Below, in pieces: positions 1 through 6,608 of a DNA stretch of 7,957 nucleotides. The translations under genes and the position numbers were made by a program. The notes beneath the pieces are model-generated. The model saw only the letters and a list, made by a program, of their open reading frames with translations. It was not told the DNA's origin and did not search any database. Location: positions 1 through 7,957 of the forward strand of contig CAZWVR010000099.1 in NCBI GenBank assembly GCA_964637235.1, written 5' to 3'. The number at the start of each line of letters is the position of its first letter. Positions within the stretch are counted from its first letter, which is position 1. Source of the DNA: CAZWVR01 sp964637235. Its GTDB lineage: Bacteria > Bacteroidota > Bacteroidia > Bacteroidales > S143-33.

Positions 1-57
1 ATGCAAAAAGCCGTGGAAACCGTTGTGAACATCATCCGTCTGGCAGCAGAGAAGTAA
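1..57 (+). CDS. 3' end of an unidentified gene (partial)
   Basis: Reading frame 1 is open from the first base and ends in TAA at 55-57, giving an 18-residue tail (MQKAVETVVNIIRLAAEK). An intrinsic terminator starts 7 nt after the stop, so this is most likely the end of a real gene that begins to the left of the window. The ATG at position 1 is probably an internal Met codon that happens to sit at the edge. The tail looks like an amphipathic helix and is too short to identify. By my count G+C is about 47% (27 of 57), and the codons (GCC, ACC, ATC, CTG, GTG) differ from the A/T-ending codons of every other gene here. That could mean a highly expressed gene with selected codons, or foreign DNA. 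Confidence 0.6.
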   Translation: MQKAVETVVNIIRLAAEK

Positions 58-64
58 AAGACAC

Positions 65-96
65 ATCCGCCTTGTCCACAGGGCAGGGCGGATTTT
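65..96 (+). terminator. Rho-independent terminator of the left-edge gene
   Basis: A 10-bp stem pairs ATCCGCCTTG (65-74) with CAGGGCGGAT (84-93), with one G-T wobble, around a 9-nt loop. TTTT (93-96) and a pyrimidine-rich CCTC follow. It lies just past the TAA at 55-57 and is GC-rich against an AT-rich background, as expected of an intrinsic terminator. On the opposite strand no T-run follows, so it should act only on plus-strand transcription. Confidence 0.8.
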
Positions 97-211
97 CCTC
101 AAATCTCATAATTTTTCAGGAACACAGTCCGCAGAAAATATAATTTTTGTGGATTAGATATCCAGCAAATAGTCAAAAAAATTCTGGGGGTTAACAACAC
201 GGAATTGAGCC

Positions 212-245
212 TGTGGGTAGGTTTGGAAATTTATCTTTAATTTTT
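212..245 (+). promoter_or_regulatory. Weak candidate Bacteroidota promoter for the GH3 gene
   Basis: TTTG (212-215) is followed after 22 nt by TAATTTTT (238-245), one base off the Bacteroidota -7 consensus TAnnTTTG. A second possible -7 element, TACTTTTA (264-271), is closer to the ATG but has no TTTG at the right distance. The tract is very T-rich, so chance matches are likely. The rest of 97-294 shows only a weak hairpin (180-186 with 200-206) and nothing else I can name. Confidence 0.3.
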
Positions 246-294
246 TAATGAAAATGTTTTTTATACTTTTACGTTGAAATAAAAAAATATATCT

Positions 295-3261
295 ATGATT
301 AAAAGATTTTTTGTGGCATTTGTTATTTTATTGCCTTTATTGTTATCGTTTAATATTGATAAAGTTAGTTTGTTTCAAGATGGATATAGAGATATAGACC
401 CTATTTTTACAAATTATGAAAGTCAATGGACAGATTCCCTGCTTAGAGTAATGAGTACGGAGGAAAAGATAGGACAACTTTTTATGATTGCAGCTTATCC
501 TAAGCTTGGGTTTACTCATTGGAAACATATTGGAGATCTAATAGAGAAATACCATATAGGAGGCATAATAGTTATGCAGGGTAGTCCTTTTCAAACAGCA
601 CGAATGATAAATTATTTACAATCTCGTTCAAATATACCTTTAATAGTTGGTATTGATGCGGAATGGGGGTTAGCAATGCGTTTAGATAGCACTATTGAAT
701 TTCCTTATCAAATGGCATTGGGAGCAGTTAAGGACGCCACTCTTATCTATGATATGGGTAAGGAAATAGCTCGTGAATGTAAACGTTTGGGAATACATAT
801 TAATTTTGCTCCTGTTGTTGATATAAACAATAATCCTCAAAATCCAGTAATTGGTATACGTAGCTTTGGTGAAGATAAATATGAAGTGGCTCGGTATGGA
901 TTAGCTTATATGCAAGGTTTGCAGACTAATGGGATTATAGCTTTTGCTAAACACTTTCCCGGTCATGGAGATACAGATAAAGATTCACATAAAACACTTC
1001 CTATAATAAGAGCAGATACTATTCGCTTGGATACATTGGAGCTCTATCCTTTTAAAAAGTTAATACATAATGGAGTTTTCGGCGTTATGGTAGCGCATTT
1101 ATATATACCTGCAATAGTACATAGAAAAAATTTACCATCGTCTTTATCTTCCGAGGTTGTTGATTCTTTATTGAGAAAAAAATTGCATTTCAAAGGCTTA
1201 ATTATTACTGATGCACTTTCAATGAAAGGTGTAAGCGATTATTTCGGAAGTGGACAGGCTTCTGTTATGGCACTTAAAGCTGGTTGCGATATTTTGCTTA
1301 TGCCACAAGATTTGCAAAAGGCTTTTCTTGGTGTTAAAAATGCCCTTAAAACTCATGAATTATCACTTACAAACTTAAACGAAAAAGTACGTAAAATTTT
1401 AAATGTTAAAGTTTGGTTGGGGCTACATAATGGTAAAAATAGATATGTCTCTACCAAAAATTTGTATCAAGATTTGAATACTTCTGAGGCAAAATTTTTA
1501 CATCGTAAACTTATTGAAAATGCTTTAACGTTAATAAAAAATGAAAATAGCATTATCCCTTTCCAACACCTTGATAAAATAAAAATTGCTTCCGTAAGCA
1601 TAGATAATGGCAAAAATACAGTTTTTCAAGATTTTTTAAGACGATATGATGGAGTAGATAATTTTGCTATTAAAGCGAATTCTAAGGCTGAAAATTATAA
1701 TAGTTTGTTAAATAAATTAAAAAAATATGACTATGTAATTGTTGGTATTCATAAAATCCAAAAATTTGGAGTAAAGACTTTTGGAATACCTATTTCAGAA
1801 GTAAATTTTATTTCTAAACTTGCTAATAATAGCAAAGTGATATTAGTCTTGTTTGGAAATCCATATTCTTTGAAGAGATTTAAAAATCTAAATAAAATTC
1901 CTGTAATTTTAATAGCGTATGAAAATAGTTATGATGCACAAAGTCTTGCAGCACAATTACTTTTTGGAGGTATTGAAGCTAAGGGACGACTTCCTATTTC
2001 AGTAGCAGGTTTTAAATTGTTCACTTCTATACACACCCCTAAGATTCGTCTGAAATACTCTGTTCCTGAGGAACTTAATATAGATACAACTAAACTTAAA
2101 AAAGTTGACAGTATTATTTTAGGAGCTATTGAACAAAGAGCGTTTCCGGGTTGTCAGGTCGTTGCTGTTAAAGATGGCATTGTTTTTTTCCAAAAGTCAT
2201 ATGGTTATTTTACTTATGACCAATTACAACCTGTTAAATGGTATAATCTTTATGATATTGCATCTGTGACCAAAGTTGTTGCTACTACTGCTGCATTGAT
2301 GAAATTATATGATCAAGGCAAATTCGACCCTTATAAGAAATTAGGAGATTATTTGCCTGAAACAAAAGGTACAAATAAATATAATTTGAGAATTTTGGAT
2401 ATTTTAACTCATCAAGCTAGATTACACGCTTGGATACCTTTTTATTGGCAGACAATAGATTGGAACTGGGATATGCCAAAAGCACAATATTACAGATTTA
2501 CAAAACAAAAAGGTTTCACAGTCCAAGTTGCTAAAAATTTATATTTGAAAGATGATTTTTATAGAGAAATATATCGTAGGATATATAATTCACCATTGTA
2601 TAGATATAAACGCTATCGGTATAGTGATTTAGGTTTTTATATGTTTAAAAAGATTATTGAAAATCAGACAGGTATGTCCTTAGATAAATTTGTGACAGAT
2701 AGTTTCTATCGTCCTTTGGGCACTTGGTCTATTCGTTATAATCCACTTAGATATTATCCAAAAAAATATATTGTTCCTACGGAATTAGATACTAAATTTC
2801 GTCATCAATTATTGCAAGGGTATGTGCATGACTACGGAGCTGCATTATTGGGAGGTGTAGGAGGTCATGCAGGATTATTTGCTAATGCCAATGATTTAGC
2901 TGTTTTTTTTCAAATGTTGCTACGAAACGGAACTTATGCGGGTAAAAAATATCTTAATCCTCAAACTGTAAAATTATTTACTACAAAGCCTTTTAAACGT
3001 AATAGACGAGCCTTGGGATTTGATAGTAAACGTTTTGGAATGCGTTCCCCTGCCTGTTCTTATGCTTCTGAGCAGAGTTTCGGTCATCTGGGATTTACTG
3101 GTTGTATGGTATGGGCTGATCCTAAATACAATTTTATATACGTTTTCCTTTCTAATAGAATTTACCCCTCCGTTAAAAATAGAAAAATTATTGATATGAA
3201 TATAAGAGCAAATGTCCAGAAATTTTTATATGAATCTTTTTTAGTCCATTATGCCCATTGA
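295..3261 (+). CDS. Exported NagZ-type GH3 beta-N-acetylglucosaminidase fused to a serine beta-lactamase/amidase-fold domain
   Basis: This 988-aa protein probably attacks peptidoglycan fragments outside the cytoplasm. Residues 1-20 form a signal peptide (MIKRFF, then a long hydrophobic run) with no lipobox cysteine. Residues about 45-375 are a GH3 TIM barrel with the NagZ signature KHFPGHGDTDKDSH (219-232), whose Asp226/His232 would be the acid/base pair, and the nucleophile Asp306 in LIITDALSM. GIDAEWG (119-125) carries the substrate-binding Asp121. Residues about 405-575 are the GH3 C-terminal alpha/beta domain, as in Bacillus-type two-domain NagZ. Residues about 595-985 are a class C beta-lactamase fold with Ser657-x-x-Lys660, Tyr776-Ser-Asp and His931-Leu-Gly. 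All catalytic motifs are present, so both halves should be active. In B. subtilis the NagZ and AmiE amidase genes are neighbours, and this fusion appears to join the same two steps; the amidase role is inference. The start is the first ATG, preceded by an A-rich tract, and gives a complete signal peptide. A drug-hydrolysing beta-lactamase is unlikely. Confidence 0.92.
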   Translation: MIKRFFVAFVILLPLLLSFNIDKVSLFQDGYRDIDPIFTNYESQWTDSLLRVMSTEEKIGQLFMIAAYPKLGFTHWKHIGDLIEKYHIGGIIVMQGSPFQTARMINYLQSRSNIPLIVGIDAEWGLAMRLDSTIEFPYQMALGAVKDATLIYDMGKEIARECKRLGIHINFAPVVDINNNPQNPVIGIRSFGEDKYEVARYGLAYMQGLQTNGIIAFAKHFPGHGDTDKDSHKTLPIIRADTIRLDTLELYPFKKLIHNGVFGVMVAHLYIPAIVHRKNLPSSLSSEVVDSLLRKKLHFKGLIITDALSMKGVSDYFGSGQASVMALKAGCDILLMPQDLQKAFLGVKNALKTHELSLTNLNEKVRKILNVKVWLGLHNGKNRYVSTKNLYQDLNTSEAKFLHRKLIENALTLIKNENSIIPFQHLDKIKIASVSIDNGKNTVFQDFLRRYDGVDNFAIKANSKAENYNSLLNKLKKYDYVIVGIHKIQKFGVKTFGIPISEVNFISKLANNSKVILVLFGNPYSLKRFKNLNKIPVILIAYENSYDAQSLAAQLLFGGIEAKGRLPISVAGFKLFTSIHTPKIRLKYSVPEELNIDTTKLKKVDSIILGAIEQRAFPGCQVVAVKDGIVFFQKSYGYFTYDQLQPVKWYNLYDIASVTKVVATTAALMKLYDQGKFDPYKKLGDYLPETKGTNKYNLRILDILTHQARLHAWIPFYWQTIDWNWDMPKAQYYRFTKQKGFTVQVAKNLYLKDDFYREIYRRIYNSPLYRYKRYRYSDLGFYMFKKIIENQTGMSLDKFVTDSFYRPLGTWSIRYNPLRYYPKKYIVPTELDTKFRHQLLQGYVHDYGAALLGGVGGHAGLFANANDLAVFFQMLLRNGTYAGKKYLNPQTVKLFTTKPFKRNRRALGFDSKRFGMRSPACSYASEQSFGHLGFTGCMVWADPKYNFIYVFLSNRIYPSVKNRKIIDMNIRANVQKFLYESFLVHYAH

Positions 3262-3275
3262 CTTCTGTTTTTTTT
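3243..3275 (+). terminator. Weak possible terminator between convergent genes
   Basis: AGTCCAT (3243-3249) can pair with ATTGACT (3257-3263) with one C/T mismatch and a 7-nt loop. After 4 nt an eight-T run follows (3268-3275). The stem lies over the last codons and stop of the GH3 gene. It is AT-rich and imperfect, so its strength is doubtful. No comparable hairpin is seen for the facing minus-strand operon. Confidence 0.3.
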
Positions 3276-4803
3276 AAATTACAGATGAATAAAAATAGCT
3301 TGTCTTTATTGGTGAAACTATAAATATATTCGTTTTTCCCATATGCGTGTATTTTATAAATATCTGTTTAAAGTTCCCTTCTATAAGTTCTTTTATATTT
3401 TTAGGTAAATGCCATAATATAAAATTTGGACTAAACATAGAAGCGTCATAGAATAGTTCTATTTTATCTCCATTTTTCAGATAATATGATAACGTTAAAA
3501 ATGTTGCTTTGTTTATTTTCAAAATATGAATTTTTACATCTTTTTTACTTAGTATAAACTTTTTCTTACTGAGGTCATAAGCTGCTATAACAAGCCTCTT
3601 TTTCCCTTTTTTGGAGTAAAATGTATAGAAATATAATGTGTTTTTAAATTTATGCACTATAAAATTTTGCATTTTATATTCTGGCTTATTGATGTATATT
3701 TTTTGAACGGTGGGAGTATATGCTATAATTCCATTTGGAGTGAATGTAAATAGTAATTTATCATAAATATATTTGCCAATGATATATGGAAAATTATAGT
3801 TGATATAAATTTGGTTATTTTGGAAATTAAGCGGAGTGTTGAATTCAGAAGAGTATTTTTTTAAGTCCGAATAAATTTCTTTTGCCAGCTCTTTATTTGC
3901 AACAGTTGGCTGATAATGTTTTATAATAACAGGTAAAAAACGCAAATTGCTTATATGATTTTTAGTAAAAACGCACATAAATAATGCTGTTTTCCTTTGA
4001 TTTTTTTTCGGATTGTCAAAAACGAAGTTTCCTAATGAATAGATTATAAGTCTATCTTTATAAATTTCAATAGATTCTAAAACATGAGGATGTTGTCCAA
4101 TAATCATATCTGCACCGCAGTCTATTAACTTATGTGCAATGAATTTTTGTCTGTCAGTTGGTAAGTTCCTTTCTTCCTCGCCACAATGTATTGAAATAAT
4201 TACCCAATCGCTAATTTGTGAATATTTTTTTATAGAATCGCATAATAAGTTTAAAGGCGTTTCTCTACCGCAGGCAAATGGCTGATTTAGATTTTGGGGT
4301 GCTACTGCAAGATAAAAATCTTCGTATGCAAAAAAAGTGAATTTTATTCCTTTTTTGACTATATTAACCGGAGAAAAAGGTTTTTTGCGAGTGCAATATC
4401 CTATCGGTATAAAGCCATATTTTTTTATAAAGTTGATAGTTTGGATAAATCCTTGTTGCGACATATCAAAAGAGTGATTATTTGCAACTGATAGGATGTC
4501 AAAACCGCAGTATTTTACGCCATTTAAAAATTGTGTATCTGCACGAAATGAATATGGCCTTTTTATTCTATATTGAGGATTTGGCAAGGCAACAGAGCTT
4601 TCCAAATTAGCAAAGGCAAGATCTGTTTTATTTACAAAATTTGATATTTTTTTAAAAGGATAGTTGATATCGTGCTTTATTGTTATAGCGTTTCTTATGC
4701 CTCTGTCTAATAGGATATCACCTGCTGCACAGAAACTTACTGTTTGCCCATATCCAAAAGTTATGTAAAATAAAAAGAAAATGCCAAGAAGTACTCTGGT
4801 CAT
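3274..4803 (-). CDS. Exported CapA/PgsA-like metallophosphatase-fold protein (PGA_cap family)
   Basis: This 509-aa protein belongs to the CapA family, named for poly-gamma-glutamate capsule synthesis. The fold is that of calcineurin-like metallophosphatases. Residues 1-20 form a signal peptide (cleavage probably near YGQ), with no further membrane anchor evident, so it should be periplasmic or secreted. Family motifs appear in order: AAGDILLDRG (26-35), ANLESS (65-70), SVANNHSFDM (105-114), SIHCGEE (204-210) and IIGQHPHVLE (234-243), then YSLGNFVFD (255-263). The third block is usually HWGxE; here Trp is replaced by Cys207. After about residue 300 comes a roughly 200-residue lysine- and aromatic-rich, probably beta-rich extension that I do not recognise. 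It is the last gene of the phoH operon, starting 3 nt after the upstream stop with an A-rich leader and no Shine-Dalgarno. No ligase or PgsBC partners are in view, so capsule synthesis is not supported; a phosphatase or cell-surface role is equally possible. Confidence 0.88.
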   Translation of the reverse strand: MTRVLLGIFFLFYITFGYGQTVSFCAAGDILLDRGIRNAITIKHDINYPFKKISNFVNKTDLAFANLESSVALPNPQYRIKRPYSFRADTQFLNGVKYCGFDILSVANNHSFDMSQQGFIQTINFIKKYGFIPIGYCTRKKPFSPVNIVKKGIKFTFFAYEDFYLAVAPQNLNQPFACGRETPLNLLCDSIKKYSQISDWVIISIHCGEEERNLPTDRQKFIAHKLIDCGADMIIGQHPHVLESIEIYKDRLIIYSLGNFVFDNPKKNQRKTALFMCVFTKNHISNLRFLPVIIKHYQPTVANKELAKEIYSDLKKYSSEFNTPLNFQNNQIYINYNFPYIIGKYIYDKLLFTFTPNGIIAYTPTVQKIYINKPEYKMQNFIVHKFKNTLYFYTFYSKKGKKRLVIAAYDLSKKKFILSKKDVKIHILKINKATFLTLSYYLKNGDKIELFYDASMFSPNFILWHLPKNIKELIEGNFKQIFIKYTHMGKTNIFIVSPIKTSYFYSSVI

Positions 4804-4806
4804 TTT

Positions 4807-5625
4807 TTATTTTTTTTTGAAATTGTTTTTTTCAATTACGCAGCGAAACCCTATTGTGATATTGTTTAAATCTGGATTAGAAGCTTTTCTATTTGTAGGA
4901 TATAAAACAGATTTTTTACTAAACCAATTACCACCTCTTTTTACTTTCATTCTACCTGTTAATGGTCCTTGTGGATTTCTTTTTGGGGACACATAATAAT
5001 ATGTATCTGAATACCAGTCTGTACACCATTCAGACATATTGCCAAATAAGTCATATAAGCCATTTTTATCTGGTAATTTTGTACCTACTTTATTTGGTTT
5101 AGCACCTGAGTTGTCGTAGAATACAGCATAATAAGATAGTGAGTCTTTGAGCATTGTATTTGTAAAACCTGTTTTAGCTAAATATTCCCATTGAGCTTCT
5201 GTTGGTAGGTGTCCACCTCTCCATTTACAATATGCACGTGCTCCCCACCAGCTTACAAATAGCACCGGATAGTCTTCGTAGCCTTTTTCGACGTAAAAAC
5301 TATCAGCTTTCTGATATATTCTACATTTTTCGTTTCTCCATTTACCGTTTAAATCTATCCAAAGAGTATTGCCTTCGTGTCTATTGCCTTTCTGATTTAG
5401 AAATTCGCAAAATTGTTTATTTGTAATTTCATATTTTGAAACATAGAAAGAACGTATTTTGACTTTATGTCTTGGGTGTTCATCATATTGACCTATACTA
5501 TCTGGTGAGCCCATATAAAATTTACCGCCTTTTATAAAGACGAATTCATTATCTGGTTGAGCATATATACTTTTGAGTAATGCGATGAAAATTAAAGTGT
5601 TAATAATCTTCCTCCATATCATCAT
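4807..5625 (-). CDS. Exported SUMF1/FGE-fold protein lacking the catalytic cysteines
   Basis: This 272-aa protein has the C-type-lectin-like fold of formylglycine-generating enzyme (SUMF1, PF03781). Residues 1-23 form a signal peptide ending in YAQ, with no lipobox. Family hallmarks follow: FVFIKGGKFYMGS (28-40), DEHPRHKV (48-55), YEITNKQFCEFL (65-76), YPVLFVSWWGARAYCKW (119-135), LPTEAQWEYLA (140-150), NGLYDLFGNMSEWC (188-201), RGGNWF (230-235) and GFRCV (259-263). Aerobic FGEs carry two copper-binding cysteines just after RGGS, in the RGGSYLCH...YC region. Here residues 230-250 contain none, so formylglycine synthesis is not expected. It more likely binds a ligand or has a structural role, as do the SUMF1-fold gliding proteins GldJ and GldK, though it is too short and too generic to be assigned to either. 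The start ATG overlaps the end of phoH by 26 nt; a second ATG follows at once (5622). Both keep the signal peptide, which argues against a later start. Confidence 0.88.
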   Translation of the reverse strand: MMIWRKIINTLIFIALLKSIYAQPDNEFVFIKGGKFYMGSPDSIGQYDEHPRHKVKIRSFYVSKYEITNKQFCEFLNQKGNRHEGNTLWIDLNGKWRNEKCRIYQKADSFYVEKGYEDYPVLFVSWWGARAYCKWRGGHLPTEAQWEYLAKTGFTNTMLKDSLSYYAVFYDNSGAKPNKVGTKLPDKNGLYDLFGNMSEWCTDWYSDTYYYVSPKRNPQGPLTGRMKVKRGGNWFSKKSVLYPTNRKASNPDLNNITIGFRCVIEKNNFKKK

Positions 5626-6553
5626 AATGTGCTATTATTTGTTTTACTAATGGGTGTCTTACAACATCTGATTTATCAAATCTAATAAAAGCGATGCCTT
5701 TTATATTTACTAATTTGCGATATGCATGTAGTAGTCCTGATGTCCTATCGGCTGGTAAATCTACTTGTGTGATATCTCCTGTTATTATGAACTTAGAATT
5801 TTGTCCCATTCTTGTTAGGAACATTTTAAGCTGGCTTACTGTTGTATTCTGTGCTTCATCCAGAATTACTACTGCATTTGAGAGTGTTCTACCTCGCATA
5901 TACGCAAGAGGTGCTATTTGAATAACCCGTTCTTCCATTAAATAATGAAGTTTTTTTGCTGGTATCATATCATCAAGGGCATCGTATAAAGCTTGTAAAT
6001 ATGGATCTAATTTCTCTTTGTAATCTCCTGGCAAAAAACCTAATTTTTCTCCTGCTTCTACTGCTGGACGGCTTAAAATTATACGTTGAACGGCTTTTTT
6101 TCTTAAATGATTTATTGCCAATGCTATTGCTATATATGTTTTTCCTGTCCCTGCTGGTCCTATCGCAAATATTAAATCATTTTTTTGAAATGCCTCTACC
6201 ATTTTTTTCTGGTTCGGTGTTTTTGCTCTTATCGCTTTTCCATCTCGTCCGTAAACTAAAATTTCTTTATCTTTATACATTAATGTCTCAAAATCTGAAT
6301 CTTCAATGCTTAAAATATCATCAATATCGCTCAATGATAATTTGTTAAATCGAGTGTAAAAATCTATAAGCTGCTGTAATTTCTTTTCAAAATTTTGTAT
6401 TTCTGTATCGCTACCGATAACTTTTATTTGGTTGCCTCTTGCAATGATTTTTATATTTGGAAAGTAGCTTTTTATCCGTTCTAAATTTTGATCATTAGTA
6501 CCATAAAAGCCTACTAATCCATTGTGCTTTATCGTGAATTTCTTTTCGGACAT
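5600..6553 (-). CDS. ybeZ: PhoH-like (YbeZ/PhoL type) RNA-associated P-loop ATPase
   Basis: This 317-aa cytosolic ATPase has the usual length for the YbeZ/PhoL branch of the PhoH family. Residues 1 to about 70 resemble the N-terminal KH-like nucleic-acid-binding segment. The ATPase core shows Walker A GPAGTGKT (132-139), SRPAVEAGEKLGFLPGD (161-177), Walker B VVILDEAQN (228-236), FIITGD (255-260) and the ADRTSGL arginine motif (268-274). Family members are linked to rRNA processing and ribosome quality control, often with the endonuclease YbeY, but no ybeY is in this window. Despite the name, phosphate control need not apply. It is the first gene of a minus-strand operon and runs 26 nt into the next gene. 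The start ATG is preceded by an A-rich tract and by a strong Bacteroidota-type promoter only about 15 nt upstream, so the leader should be very short. No odd residues are seen. Confidence 0.95.
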   Translation of the reverse strand: MSEKKFTIKHNGLVGFYGTNDQNLERIKSYFPNIKIIARGNQIKVIGSDTEIQNFEKKLQQLIDFYTRFNKLSLSDIDDILSIEDSDFETLMYKDKEILVYGRDGKAIRAKTPNQKKMVEAFQKNDLIFAIGPAGTGKTYIAIALAINHLRKKAVQRIILSRPAVEAGEKLGFLPGDYKEKLDPYLQALYDALDDMIPAKKLHYLMEERVIQIAPLAYMRGRTLSNAVVILDEAQNTTVSQLKMFLTRMGQNSKFIITGDITQVDLPADRTSGLLHAYRKLVNIKGIAFIRFDKSDVVRHPLVKQIIAHYDDMEEDY

Positions 6554-6567
6554 ATTTTGTTTTTTTC

Positions 6568-6600
6568 CAAAAGTAATAAATTTTTTACATTTGTCTCAAA
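6568..6600 (-). promoter_or_regulatory. Bacteroidota-type promoter of the phoH operon
   Basis: On the minus strand TTTG (6600-6597) is followed after exactly 21 nt by TACTTTTG (6575-6568), a full match to the Bacteroidota consensus of TTTG, about 19-21 nt, then TAnnTTTG. Transcription should begin about 5 nt further on, near 6563, leaving a leader of roughly 10 nt before the ATG at 6553. It is the only promoter of this quality seen upstream of the three-gene operon. Confidence 0.7.
6586..6593 (+). promoter_or_regulatory. -7 element for the DUF62 gene
   Basis: TACATTTG is a full match to the Bacteroidota -7 consensus TAnnTTTG, 15 nt before the ATG at 6609. The -33 position offers only TTTT (about 6562-6566) rather than TTTG; the nearest TTTG (6556-6559) is 26 nt away, longer than usual. 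The element sits inside the spacer of the opposing phoH promoter, so the two promoters overlap. Confidence 0.5.
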
Positions 6601-6608
6601 TAATAATT

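Noticed and set aside
180..206. Hairpin AATTCTG/CGGAATT in the leader region, considered as a riboswitch or second terminator
   Set aside because: The 7-bp stem includes a wobble pair and has a 13-nt loop, no T-run follows, and it lies upstream of the candidate promoter. It is likely chance.
295..3261. Beta-lactamase domain read as an antibiotic-resistance gene
   Set aside because: It is fused to a NagZ-type GH3 enzyme and resembles the esterase/amidase group with this fold; nothing in the context suggests resistance.
4807..5625. Annotation as a true formylglycine-generating enzyme
   Set aside because: The copper-binding cysteines expected after RGGS are absent, and no sulfatase gene is nearby.
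5956..6348. 130-codon plus-strand reading frame rich in Leu and Phe, membrane-protein-like
   Set aside because: It is the antisense shadow of phoH. The apparent hydrophobicity comes from complementing Lys/Glu/Asp codons, and no start context or promoter supports it.
6522..6608. Upstream in-frame ATG that would lengthen the DUF62 protein by 29 residues
   Set aside because: It lies inside the phoH coding region on the opposite strand, before the candidate promoter, and the added residues do not resemble the family start. The ATG at 6609 fits the family N-terminus.
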